Shown: positions 1 to 12,300 of the stretch, piece after piece
Position numbering within the stretch: the first letter of the stretch is position 1
Layout of the letters: each line of letters begins with the position of its first letter
Notes under the pieces: model-generated
Seen by the model: only the letters and a program-made list of their open reading frames with translations
What the model was told of the DNA's origin: nothing
Databases searched by the model: none
Position numbers and translations under genes: made by a program
Source of the DNA: Lepus europaeus
Taxonomy: Eukaryota; Chordata; Mammalia; Lagomorpha; Leporidae
Reading direction: 5' to 3'
DNA: 64,000 nt
Assembly (NCBI RefSeq): GCF_033115175.1
Contig: NC_084831.1
Location: 14,485,138-14,549,137, forward strand

Positions 1-825
1 GCAGGGGGCGCTCCCGGTGAGTACCGCAGGGCGGGCAGGGGGCGGCCCCCGGTGAGTACCGCAGGGCGGGCAGGGGGCGGCTCTCGGGTGAGTACCGCGG
101 GGCGGGCAGGGGGCGCTCCCGGTGAGTACCGCGGGGCGGGCAGGGGGCGGCCCCCGGTGAGTACCGCGGGGCGGGCAGGGGGCGCTCCCGGTGAATACCG
201 CAGGGCGGGCAGGGGGCGCTCCCGGGTGAGTACCGCGGGGCGGGCAGGGGGCGGCTCTCGGGTGAGTACGGCAGGGCGGGCAGGGGGCGCTCCCGGGTGA
301 GTACCGCGGGGCGGGCAGGGGGCGCTCCCGGTGAGTACCGCCGGGTGGGCAGGGGGCGGCCCCCGGTGAGTACCGCAGGGCGGGCAGGGGGCGGCTCCCG
401 GTGAGTACCGCAGGGCGGGCAGGGGGCGCTCCCGGTGAGTACCGCAGGATGGGCAGGGGGCGGCCCCCGGTGAGTACCGCAGGATGGGCAGGGGGCGGCC
501 CCCGGTGAGTACCGCAGGGCGGGCAGGGGGCGGCTCTCGGGTGAGTACCGCGGGGCGGGCAGGGGGCGCTCCCGGTGAGTACCGCCGGGTGGGCAGGGGG
601 CGGCCCCCGGTGAGTACCGCAGGGCGGGCAGGGGGCGCTCCCGGGTGAGTACCGCAGGATGGGCAGGGGGCGGCCCCCGGTGAGTACCGCAGGGCGGGCA
701 GGGGGCGCTCCCGGTGAGTACCGCAGGGCGGGCAGGGGGCGCTCCCGGGTGAGTACCGCGGGGCGGGCAGGGGGCGCTCCCGGTGAGTACCGCGGGGCGG
801 GCAGGGGGCGCTCCCGGGTGAGTTC
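1..825. repeat. GC-rich minisatellite, about 34-35 bp unit
   Basis: About 24 head-to-tail units fill the first 825 bases. Each has a GGTGAGTACCGC core, then GGGCGGGCAGGGGGCG, then a variable CTCCCGG, GCCCCCGG or GCTCTCGGG end. Variants such as GGATGGGC and GTGAATACC are interspersed, so the array is old enough to have diverged but still regular. It continues past the left edge. It lies beyond the KIF17 3' end, where the DDOST side is expected. Open frames through it are repeat artefacts. Confidence 0.96.
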
Positions 826-1004
826 TCCCAGGGTTCATTTCTGCCCGGCACCTGGCACGGCTCCCGGAGACACCTGGCCCTGATTTCCACAAGGTCACAG
901 GAAGGTTCAGGTGCTCGCCCCAGAAAGCCGCCCTTGCTCATGTGACTGCAGAGAGCTGTTGTAAAAGGCTCCCCCTGGTTCAGAACCCCTTCCCCGGGCT
1001 GGCC
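826..1004. other. Unique spacer
   Basis: Non-repeat sequence between the minisatellite and an old SINE. I see no exon or RNA gene here. Confidence 0.5.
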
Positions 1005-1217
1005 CCATCCCCTATCAGAGTGCCTGGGTCCCCATTCCAGCTCCCTGCTCATGCACACCATGGAGAGCAGCAAGTGATGGCTCAAGTCGTTGGGCGCCTG
1101 CCACCCGAGTGGCAGGACCAGATTGAGATCCGAGCTCCCGGGGAAATAAACCAACAGATGGGACCTCCCTCTCTCTCTCTGCTTCTCAAATACAGAACAA
1201 AACAAAACAAAAAAAGA
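1005..1217 (+). mobile_element. C-type SINE, 5'-truncated and old
   Basis: Starts within the CCCCTATCAGAG region of the element, continues through the CAGCTCCCTGCT and GATGGCTCAAGT blocks, and ends in a CT run and an A/C-rich tail. It lies just past the KIF17 polyadenylation site. Confidence 0.8.
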
Positions 1218-1299
1218 ACCCCTGGTCCAGAAAGGGCTGTGCCAGGACCCAGTCCGCAGTGGCCGGGAGGCCCCCAGTGACGCCGCCAGAGGCCGGGGA

Positions 1300-1770
1300 G
1301 CAGAGCGTGTCTGAAAAGGCAGTTTATTGGGTAGCTCATCCCGGGGCCACAGGGCAGCTGAGCAGCATGGCTCCGCGGGGTCCCTGTGCCACCCACAAGC
1401 CAGGGCTCCCCTTAGGCGGGACATCCAAGACCCAGAGGCACAGTTCTCGGCTGCTGAGGTGTCGGGTCCCACGCACACGGCAGCTGCTGCCCACTCGGCC
1501 AGGGCTGCTGGGGAGGCCCAGGGGCAGTTCTGAGCCTTCGGAGCCCACTGGGGGCAAAAGCCAACACTGGCAGGCACACGTGGCAGGCTCCGCGCAGGTG
1601 GAAACACTGGTGTGGTAGGGACGGCTGGGGCAGGCCTCTCCCGGAGGGCAGCCCCGCTGCTGGGCTCCTGGCCCTGCAGGGGAGGGACTCTGGGGAACGG
1701 GGAAGGGCACGTGTCCCCAGGGCTCTGTGGGGGCTGCCCTGGGAGGGCCGGGCCGCAGCAGGCAGCGTGG
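1300..1770 (-). other. KIF17: KIF17 3' UTR
   Basis: Sequence between the KIF17 stop codon and the inferred cleavage site just past the AATAAA signal. About 450-470 nt, GC-rich and free of SINEs. The exact end is inferred from the signal position. Confidence 0.75.
1323..1328 (-). terminator. KIF17: KIF17 polyadenylation signal
   Basis: TTTATT on the plus strand reads AATAAA on the minus strand, about 445 nt after the stop codon. Cleavage is expected some 15-30 nt further on, near 1295-1310. Confidence 0.75.
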
Positions 1771-1949
1771 TCACAGGGGCTCGGTGCCAAAGCTGCTTTT
1801 GCTCTTCTTCCGCTTGGCCTTGGCGAAGGGGATGTCCAAGGACTCGAGGCGGAAGGGCCGGGGCTGGGGCATCTCAGGCACCTGGGCAGGCGGGAGGGCA
1901 GAGCTGTTGCCCAGGGGGGAGCTGAGGCCCGGTGGCGAGTTGTGGTGCG
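1771..1949 (-). CDS. KIF17: KIF17 coding exon 15 (last)
   Basis: Codes for residues 967 (split) to 1025 and the TGA at 1771-1773. CAG acceptor at 1950-1952. Begins THHNSPPGL and ends with the basic tail [16 protein letters not shown], which holds the localisation signal and the C-terminal PDZ-binding end. Confidence 0.96.
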
Positions 1950-4900
1950 CTGTGGAGAGGAGGGCCAGGGCGCTGGTCAGCGCTGTGCAGGGTGGAGGGG
2001 CTGGCCCACGCCCCACCCAGCCGGAGGCCCAGTGCTGCAGCTGGGACTGAGCTTGGAGGGGCCGCTCCACTTAAGGCCTCAGGCCCAGCGCTACACCTGC
2101 ATCCCAGGGGGCCGGGCTGGGGGCTGCACTTTTAAAGCCTCAAGACAGCAGCAGAGCAGCCTGGGCTCAGAGCCCAGCTCACCGCTTCCAGTGGCGTGAC
2201 CCTGGGCTCACCACACCACCTCCCCGAGCCTCAGCCGCCCCGCCTGCCGCGTGGGCACCACACAGGTGCTCGGCGGAGGCTGTTTTCTTCCCTGTCCTAT
2301 TTTCCCCCCCTTAGTGGTCGATTCCACCTGCTCCGTATCTTAAATAACCTCGGTACAGCAGTAGGGTTTGCTCTCTGTCAGTATTTTCTTGGAAACTTGG
2401 GGTGGGCTTTGGTTTTCATTTTAAAAGCAGAACGAAGTGATTTTCGATTTCTGAGGCTACGTTTTGCCTTTGCGGCCCCTCTGTACCTCCTGGGCTCAGT
2501 CCTCACGAGGAGGGCCCGGCAGTGGGGGGAGGCTGGCAGCTGGCTAGTGACAGTCAGCCTCCTGCACCCAAGCTGTGTGCCATGGACCTACTGCGTGGGA
2601 AGACAGGAGCCAGACCCAGCGCTCTCCCCAGGGAGACAGTAACCCCACAGGAGACGACACACAGAGCACCTGCTGTGTGCAGGCCCTGGGCTGGGCCATT
2701 TCCCCACTTAACCCTGAGAATGAATGTCCTCCCCCTCCTGTCACAGCTGGGGAAACTGAGGCTCGGAGAGGGGAGGGGGCTCTGGGACTCAGGTCCCTCT
2801 GACTCCAAACCACCCGGCCACACCTCTCCCAGCCTGGGGTGAGGGGCGCTCACTGAGGCTCTTCCTGGGATCCGTGCTGAGGATCTGGCTGGCCCGCTTG
2901 GACCGGAAGTAGTTGCTGGCGATATTTTCACTGTCACTCCGACTGAGCATCTCCCTGTAGCGGTCTTCTTCCTGCTGGGATTATTCCACGTGCTCGAGTG
3001 GTGCCCGCGTTTGTGCAGCCCTGACCTGGGCCCCTTGCCGAGAGCTCAGCGGCCTCTGGAAGCCACCCCGCTGCATCTCTGAGCCGGGCAGTCACTGCCC
3101 GCTTTGGGGGACTCCCAGGACAGGCGACAGGCAGAGCTCCAGCCTGGGGGTCACAGTCTCCAGCCAGGCCTACGTTCTGCCCATCCCCACCCCCAGGATG
3201 GCCAGGGCCGTGCACCCTCCTGCAAGGCTCCAAACACACCCCCAAACCCAATTCAACACAGAACAGCTAGTGGAGTCCTGGGCTCACGGCTACCCGTGTA
3301 GGTCATCAGCCTGGAGCCTGATGCTACAACCACCGATGGTGGTGACGTCACCGCTATCAACCTGTGGTTTCCTCAGTGCGAACCTCTTCCCTAGAGCGCA
3401 CCCCTGCACCTCACAGCTCAGACATGTGACCGGACAGCACCCATACAGAGTTGCATCTCCAGGAACAGGGAAACTGGTCCGAGAGTGGGCCCATGCCCCC
3501 AGAGCAGAACCCATCAGAATCTTGCCACAGGCCGGGGCAGGTGCAGTAGTGGCGTCTGCTGAAGCCCCCACATCCCGTGTTGAAGCACCTGGTTCGAGTC
3601 CTGGCTGTTCCACTCCTGATCCAGGTTCCCGCTGATGCGCCTGGGACACAGCACCTGGTGGCTCAGGCACCTGAGCCTGCCACCCACACAGGGCACCCAG
3701 AGGGAATCCCTGGTTCCTGGCTTCAGCCTGGTTCAGCCCTGGCTGTTGCGAGCATTTTGGAGACTGAACCAGTGAAGCATCTCTCTCTTACCCTGCCTTT
3801 CATCTAAATATTTAAAAAAAAATTTTTTTCCTGCCACCTTTTGGGTAAGGATGCTTCAAGAGAGGAGTCTCCCTCCCCTTGGATCACAGCTGCCAGCAGG
3901 TGTGTCTCCCGCCAGCTGGAAAAAGCAGAAACGAGAGAGACAGACACAGAGCGCTGACCGCTCGAGGCCCTGGGTCCAGCCACGCCTGAGCGGGCCACTC
4001 ACATGAGCCAGCGAGTTCTCCATTGTGCTGACCAGTGCTTTTGAACTGGCACCACAAGTGCTCTGACAGAACCCCTCTGCGGCCCCGGCTCAGAACGTCT
4101 AATCAGCAGCAACCGTCCCTTTTTATGAAGCTACGCTGGCACAGCAGCCGATCAAGCGTCCACAAAGCCGCGAGACTCCTGCAGAGGCTGGGCCCTGGGC
4201 AGAGGGGCTTGGCTGGAGCTCACTAGCCCACAGCGGCCTGGGCAGGAATGCGCAGGTACCGCCTGCGTGGGTCTCTGAGACACCTGCAGTGGTTTAAGGC
4301 AGGGATCAGCAAATGACAGCCAAATCTGGCCTGCAGACTGTTGGTGCTTTATTTTTTATCTTTATTTCCATTAATGTATTTGAGACACAGAGCTCCCATC
4401 CACTGGTTCACTCTCCAAATGCCTGCAACCATCAGAGCTGGGCCAGGCCAAAGCCAGGAGCTCAATCCAGGTCTCCCATGCAGGTGACAGGGACCCAGCT
4501 ACTTCAGCCCTCACCTGTGGTGTCCCAAGGTGTGCATAAGCAGGAAGCTGGAGTCAGGAGCAGAGCTGGGACTTGAGCCCAGGCCTCTGATACGGGACAT
4601 GGGCATCTTACTGCCAGCACACTGTTTATTCTTAATAAAGTTTTATCGAAATGTGCCGCTCGTGTATGTGTTGTCTCTGTTTTTGTGCTACAATGGCAGA
4701 GCTGAGAGGTTATACCAGGGACCATCTGGCCCACAAAGCCCACGATATCCACTACAGGGTTGGCGTTGTGGGGCAGTGAGCTAAGCCACCACGTGCAATG
4801 CCACATATGGGCACCAGTTTGAGTCCACTTCCGATCCAGCTCCCTGCTAATGTGCCTGGGAAGGCAGCAGAAGTTGGCCCATGTACTTGGACCCCTACCA

Positions 4901-7900
4901 CCCACACGGGAGACCAGGATGGAGTTCCTGGCTCCTGGCTTTGGCCTACCCAGGCCTGGCTGTTGTAGCCTTTTGGGGCGTGAACCAGCTGATGGAAGAG
5001 CTCACCCACTCTGGCACTCTACCTTGCAAAGAAATAAATCTTTTCCAAAAAAATTTAAAAATATATTTACTGTCAAGTCCTTTACAGAAGTTCACTAGCT
5101 GCTGACTTAAAGACGTGTGTTCCTGTTGTACCAGTCAATGTGGGAGACATAAGAAAGTGAGGAACCAGCGGAGGCCCAGGGGACCAGAGCGTGCCCCAGG
5201 CCTCTGGGTTTGAGGTGGGAGCCCCTGTTCTGCACCTGCAGGGTGGGCTGTCCCCCTCCCTGTCTTCTGGACTGTCGGTGCCAGATGGGGTCAAGGGTCC
5301 AGGTGCCCATGGAGTGACACAGAGAAGGATCCAGCCTCGGCCCAAGGCCTTAATCCATAGGTACCGGGGGCCATTCGGCCTAGGGGTTAAGCTATCCCTT
5401 GGGACGCCCATATCCCATATAGGAGGGCCTGGATTTGAGTCCCAGTTCCAGCTCCCGACTCCAGTTTCCTGCTACTCTGCCACCTGGGAGGCAGCTATGA
5501 TAGCGCAAGTATCTGGGTCCCTGTCACCCACATGGCAGAGCTGGCTTCAGTTCCTGGGTCCCAGCTTCAGCCTGGCACAGCCCTGGGTCTTGTGGGCATT
5601 TAGGAAGCAAAGCAGTGGATGGGAGAGCTGTCTCTCAGATACATAAAATCAAGAACTCCCAGGGCCAGCACTGTGGTGCAGTGGGTTAGGCCCCAGATTA
5701 CAAGGCCGGCATCCCATGTGAATGCCAGTTCCTGTCCCAGCTGCTCCACTTCCGACCAGCTTCCTGTAAATGCCTGGGAAAGGCGGCTGAAGATGGCCCA
5801 AGTGTTTGGGCCCCTGCCACCCACAGGGGAGACCCAGATGGAGCTCCCGGCTCCTGGCTTCAGCCTGGCCCCGTCCTGGCCATTGTGGCCATTTAGGGAG
5901 TGAACCTGCGAATAGAAGATTCCTCTCCATCTCTGCATCTCTCTGTCACTCTGCCTTTCAAATAAATAAATACTAAAAAGACAAAGAAGGGAGGGAGGGG
6001 GGAAGAAGGAGGGACCCTTCGTGGGGTGAAAGGTGAAGAGCAGCTCCCGAGGGTGAAGCCCCCAGGGCTCGCTCCCGCACCCTCTCTGGGGTCTTACCGT
6101 GTCTGCTTCGCCGCTGTCTGCTGCGGATGTTTTGCGGGCTGCTTTGTTCTGGGGCCCAGTGGGGACTGCTGGGAAAACAAAGCTAAAGTCACTGAGGCCC
6201 AGTGCAAGGCCGGGGGAGGCGGGGCCTGCACTCAGGCTTGCAAACAGGGCAAGACACCTGCCGGCCTAGCCAAGGTCATGCAATCCCCTGCTGTGGCCGT
6301 GACCTTGGAGAAGCCACCCACGCCCTCTGAGACTTGGTTTCCTCCTGTGTGGAACAGGCATGATCATCCACACGCCTCACAGGGTCTATGTAAGGATGGA
6401 ACAGTGATAAAGACCACGTTCATACCCATTTCACAGATGAGGACACTGAGTCCCTTCGGTCACACGGAATGGTGCCGTGGGAACTCCAACTACATCTGTC
6501 TGCCTGCAGGACACCCCACTTCCTCAGGGACCTCCCCAGCCTGCAGGGGGTGGCCCAGGCTCCCCATCCGCCGTGCTCTGACCTACTGGGAGGCTGGTTC
6601 TCAGGATGACGGGCTCCGGGATCTTCCAGAAGCCGTTGTCCTCGTCCCAGGAGGACTCGCGCCGGATCCGCTCCAGGTTGCTGTAGTTGCAATCCCGGCG
6701 GATGAGGGGCTGCACCTGCTCCAGCAGCTGCCGGAAGAACATGGAGTCGCGCTCCTGCCGCCGGATGGTGGCCAAGTAGTCGATCTTCTCCAGCTCGAAC
6801 TCCGACTGCAGGTCTTTGATCTCCACCTCCGCCGCCCGAAGCTGACAGCAAAGCGAGACAGGCAGTGAGCAGGGAACAGAGACACCCCGCCCCCGGTCAC
6901 CCTGTCCACCCCGCCACTGTCCTGCCAGCACCCCCCATCGCCAGCTGCCTGCTCTCCTCCATCCACATGCACCTCCCCCAGCCGGCCAGCCCCCCATCCT
7001 TCTGTCCATCCCTCCCTCACACTCCTCGGCTCCACCCAGCATTTAAATAAGCACCTAATCTGTCCACAGCCCTGCAAAACGTAAGGAGGAAAAAAATCAC
7101 TCACCAACCCCTTAGCCCCCAGCCCACACTCCCCCACGACTTCCACAGGGGCCTTCCAGAGGTGCCCACCCGCAGTCCCCACAGCCCGGGAAGAGCTCAG
7201 AGAGCTGCACAAATGACTTCCACGGGCAGCAATGTGCAGATTCAGCAGGCCTCCCCCCGCCCTGCCCCCGTCCTCTGTTCTGGAGTGACAGACCCTGCAC
7301 CTGACCCTGCCCCCCTTAATTTGACCATGGACTCCAGATTCTTGGTCCGCTGCCAAGTCTGCCAGGCAGGCTCCCCCTCCCTTCCCTCCTAAGCACAACG
7401 ACTGCCAATGCCAACTGCACCCCTGCTCGCCCTTAGCCCCAAGACCTGAGCGCACAGGCTGCTCCTCAAAGAGCAGGTGCAGCTTGGTTGGCTAAGACAG
7501 ATGACTGGGGCCCGCGCTGTGGTGTAGCAGGTAAAGCTGCTGCCTGCAGTGCCAGCATCCCATATGGGCACCAGTTCAAGTCTGGGCTGCTCCACTTCCA
7601 ATCCAGCTCTCTGCTTTGGCCTGGGAAAGCAGTAGAAGATGGCCCAAGTCCTTGGGGCCCTGCACCCATGTTGGAGACCTGGAAGAAGCTCCTGACTCCT
7701 GGCTTCAGATCAGTGCAGCTCCAGCCATTGCGGCCATCTGGGGAGTGAACCAGCGGATGGAAGACCTCTCTCTCTCTACCTCTCTCTCTAACTCTTTCAA
7801 ATAAATAATTTTTTTAAAAAAAGGATGGATGACTGAAATCCATGGCACTGCCCATCCCCAGCTGAGGACAGAGGCCACCTTAGCAGGAGGCGGGTGTACA

Positions 7901-9288
7901 AGCAGCCTGCAGGGAGAGGCTGGTATACATGGCCACACGGTCAGGGCTGAGCCAGGCTGAAGCCAGGAGCCAGGAGCTTCATCTGGGTCTCCCATGTGGG
8001 TGCAGGGGCCCAACCACTTGGGCCATCTTTTGCTGCTTTCCCAGGCCAGAAGCAAGGAGCTGGCTTGGAAGCGGAGCAGCTGGACACAAAGCAGAGCTCA
8101 TATGGGATGCTGGCGTGGCAGACAGTGGCTTTAGGAGCTACGCCGCAGCACCAGCCCCTCATCTACATTTCTTAGCCATCACTTTGATGTCAGTCATTCC
8201 AGTGGGGGCCAAGTGGTATCTCACGTGGTTCTGGTTCGCATCTCCCTCACAGCACATACGGTGAGCATCTTTTCATGTGCCTATCGGCCATTTGTTTATC
8301 TCCCTTGGAGAAACATCTATTCAGATCTTTTATCCATCTTTAAATAAGGCTGTCCTTTGACAACTGTGTTGTAAGTCTTCTTTATATCTCTGCGTACAAG
8401 TGCCCTGTCAGACACACGATTTACACAGATTTTCCCTCATTCTGTGGGCGGTCCTTTCTCTTTCTTGACAATGTTATTTGAAGCACAGAAGTCGGAATTT
8501 TGATTAAGTCCAGTCTACCTTGTGTCTGTTACCTGTGCTTTTGGTGTCATACCTAAGAAACCAGTGCTCAGGCCGGCGCCGTGGCTTAACAGGCTAATCC
8601 TCCACCTTGCGGCGCCGGCACACCGGGTTCTAGTCCCGGTTGGGGCGCCGGATTCTATCCCGGTTGCCCCTCTTCCAGGCCAGCTCTCTGCTATGGCCCG
8701 GGAAGGCAGTGGAGGATGGCCCAAGTCCTTGGGCCCTGCATCCGCAAGGGAGACCAGGAGAAGCACCTGGCTCCTGGCTTCGGATCAGCGAGATGCGCCG
8801 GCCGCAGCGGCCATTGGAGGGTGAACCAACAGCAAAAAGGAAGACCTTTCTCTCTGTCTCTCTCACTATCCACTCTGCCTGTCAAAAAAAAAAAAAAAGA
8901 AAAGAAAGAAAGAAAGAGAGAAACCAGTGCTCAATCCAAGGCGACACAGATCCACACGTTCTCTTCCAAGGGTTTTATACTTTCAGCTCTTACCCCGAGG
9001 CGTTGGTCCATTCTGAGTTGGTTTCTATACTCGGTGTGAGGTAGGGGTCCAGCACCACTCTTTAGCATGAGCTTTCCAGTTGTCCCAGCACCAATTATTG
9101 AAAAAATATCCTTTATCCACGGACTCATCTTGTTAGTGTTGTCAAAAATCAATTGGCTGTAAGTGTGAGGGTTTACTTCTGGCTGCACAATTCTGTTACA
9201 CTCATCTAGATGTCTATTTTCGTGCCAACACCACGCAATCTTCGTTACTATAGCTTTGTAGTAAGTTTTTTTTAAAACATTTTATTTG

Positions 9289-9319
<31 letters not shown>

Positions 9320-12300
9320 AGTCTTTATCTGCTGGTTCACTCCCCAAATGGCCTCAATGGCTGGAGCTGCACTGATCCGAAGCCAGGAGCCAGGAGCTTC
9401 TTCTGGGGCCCCCACATGGGTGCAGGGGCCCAAGGACTTGGGGCATCTTCCACTGCTTTTCCCAGGCTGTAGCAGAGAGCTGGATTGGAAGTGAAACAGC
9501 AGGGACTCGAACCAGCGTCCATATGGGATGCCAGCACTGCAGGTGGCGGCTTTACCTGCTACACCACAGTGCCCACTCCTGTACTAAGTTTTGAAGTGTA
9601 AATTCTCCAACTCTGTTCTTCATTTCAAGATTGTTTTGCCCATTCTGGATCCCTTGAGTTTCCATATGGACTTCAGAACTAGCTGTCAATTTCTACAAAG
9701 AAGTCTGGTGGAGACTGGAATCTGTACATCAGTTTGAGTATTGTCATCTTACCAATATTAATCTTCTAATCCAGGAACATGGGATGCCTTTCTGTTGATG
9801 TGGGTTTCTTCATTTCTTTTAATAATGTTTCAAAATTCTCAGGGCATAAGTTTTGCCTTTTTTTGTTAAATGCATTCCTCAGTATTTATCCTGATGTACT
9901 ATAAATGGAATTGCTCTCATAATTTTATATATTTTTTTCGACAGGCAGAGTGGATAGTGAGAGAGAGACAGAGAGATCATAACTTTATTTGCAGATTTTT
10001 CACTGTAAGTGTATAGAAATATAATTGATTTTGGATTTTTGATTTTGTGTTCTGCTTTTTTGCTAAACTTAATTTAAAAAAAAAAAAGTTTATTTATGGG
10101 GGCTGGTGCTGTGGTGTAGTGGGTAAAGCTGCCGCCTGCAATGTCAGCATTCCATATGGACACCGGTTTGAGTCCTGGCAACTCCATTTCTGATCCAGCT
10201 GCTTACTAATATGCCTGGGAACGCAGTAGAAGATGGCCCAAATACATGGGCCCCTCTGCACCCATGTGGTAGACCCAGAAGCAGCTCCAGTATCCTGGTT
10301 TTGGATTGGCCTAGCTCTGGCCATTAAGGCCATTGAGAGAGTGAACCAGCAGATGGAAGATCTCTCTCTCTCTCTGCCTTTCAAATAAATAAATCTTTTT
10401 TTAAAAGGCAATTTAAATATATATATTTACATATATATATATATGAATTGTAGAGTTAGAGAGAGAGAGAGGAGAGACAAAAAGAGAGAAAGATCTTATA
10501 TCTGCTGGTTCACTCCCAGGGAGTGGCCAGGACTGCGCCAGGCTGAAGTCAGGAGCCTGGAGTCTCCCACACAGTTGGCAGGGACCCAAGTACTTAAACC
10601 ACCTTCCACTGCTTTCCCAGGCAGGAAGTGGAGCAGCCAGGACCCCAACCAGTGCCCATATGTGATGTCGACAGTACAGGTAGCAGCTTAACCTGCTGTG
10701 CCACAATACCAGCCTCTAAACTTTTTTTTAAAGATTTATTTATCTGTCTCTCTCTCTCACTGTCCACTCTGCCTGTCAAAAAAAAAAAAAGATTTATTTA
10801 TTTATTTGAAAGTCAGAGTTACACAGAAAAGGAGAGGCAGCGAGAGAGAGAGGTCTTCCATCCGCTAGTTCACTCCCCAGATGGCTGCAATGGCCAGAGC
10901 TACGCTGATCCGAAGCCAGGAGCCAGGAGCTTCTTCCGGGTCTCCCACGTGGGTGTAGGAGCCTAAGGACTTGGGCCATTTTCCACTGCTTTCCCAGGCC
11001 ATAGCAGAGAGCTGGATCAGAAGTGGAGCAGCTGGGACTCAAATTGGTACCCATATGGGATGCCAGCACTGCAGGAGGCAGCTTTACCTGCTAAGCCACA
11101 GCACCAACCCCGAGCCTCTAAATTTTCTTATTAATTCTAATATTAAGTGGATTCCTTAGGTCTTTCTATAAATAACATTATGTCATCTACAAATAGAGAT
11201 TATTTTCCAACTTGGATTTTTAAGATTTATTTATTTATTTAAAAGGCAGTTATATATTGAGAAACAGAGAGAGAAAGAGATCTTCCATCCACTGGTACAC
11301 TCCCTAAACAGTCACAATGGCCAGGGCAGGCTAAGCTGAAGCCAGGAGTCAAGAACTCCATCCAGGTCTCCCATGTGGGTGGCCGGGGGCCAAGTACTTG
11401 GACCACCTCCTGTGTTCTTTCCAGGTGCGTCGGCAGGGAGCCGGATCAGAAGCAGGGCAGCCGGGACTCGAACCAGTGCTCATGAGGGCTGCCGACACCT
11501 CAGGCCAAGGTTAACCTGCTGGACCTCAATGCTGGCCCCCAAGTTAGAGGTTTTTTATTTTGTTTTCTTTCCTAGCTGCCCTGGCTAGAAGTTCCAGTCC
11601 AGGGTTGAATAAAACTGTTGGCAGCAGGGTTTTGCATAATCCCCGTTACATGTTGTCGGCTTTGGCTTGCTGGTGTTTTGTACGGCATTTTGAATGTATA
11701 GTCATAAAAACTGTCAGTCTGTAGCTTTCTCGTGTCTTATTCTGATTTTGGTATCAAGGGATACTGGTCCCACTGGGTGACTTAAGAAGTGTTCTTTGCC
11801 ACATCCACAATGATTCTCAAAATACCTTTTGAAGCTAAAAACCTTCATTTCACGAAATAAAAATCCTGTCCTGTTAGAAGATATAATGGGAGAAGCAAAA
11901 CAGACAAAATCCCGGGGTGTGGAAAGAACAAGATGTTTTCAGATTCTAAGTGAAGAACACCCCGGCCGCGAACACTGGTTTGAACTAACAGGTGGGGCGT
12001 GTTCCTGGGTGGGACAGCTTAACTAGCTGGGTCCTCACCATCACACCGGGGACGTGGACCGAGTTCCTGGCGTTAGCAGAACGCGGGATTGGCGGTGGAG
12101 CCGGGACGCGAACCCAGGCCCTCCATGGGCAGTGGGCATCCCAAACAGCACGCTAACTGCTACACCAAACGCCGGCCCCCATATTATCTGGTTTTTTTCA
12201 AATAGGAAATTCCAATTTATTTGTGTTTTTATTTGAAAGACAGAGGGTCAGAGACAGACAGAGATCTTCCATCCACTGGTCACTCCCTAAATGCCCGCAA

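Larger units (their letters stand above)
2972..6097 (-). other. KIF17: KIF17 intron 13
   Basis: 3126 bp, about half of it five C-type SINEs listed separately. The remaining unique parts (2972-3537, 3823-4346, 5069-5366) show no exon I can support. Confidence 0.8.

Noticed and set aside
52-883. Repetitive Gly/Arg open frames at the left end
   Set aside because: Translations of the 34-35 bp minisatellite, with no start context or flanking gene structure.
8160-11780. Possible functional L1 reverse transcriptase
   Set aside because: Only diverged fragments of ORF2 with stops and five or more SINE interruptions; no open frame of useful length.
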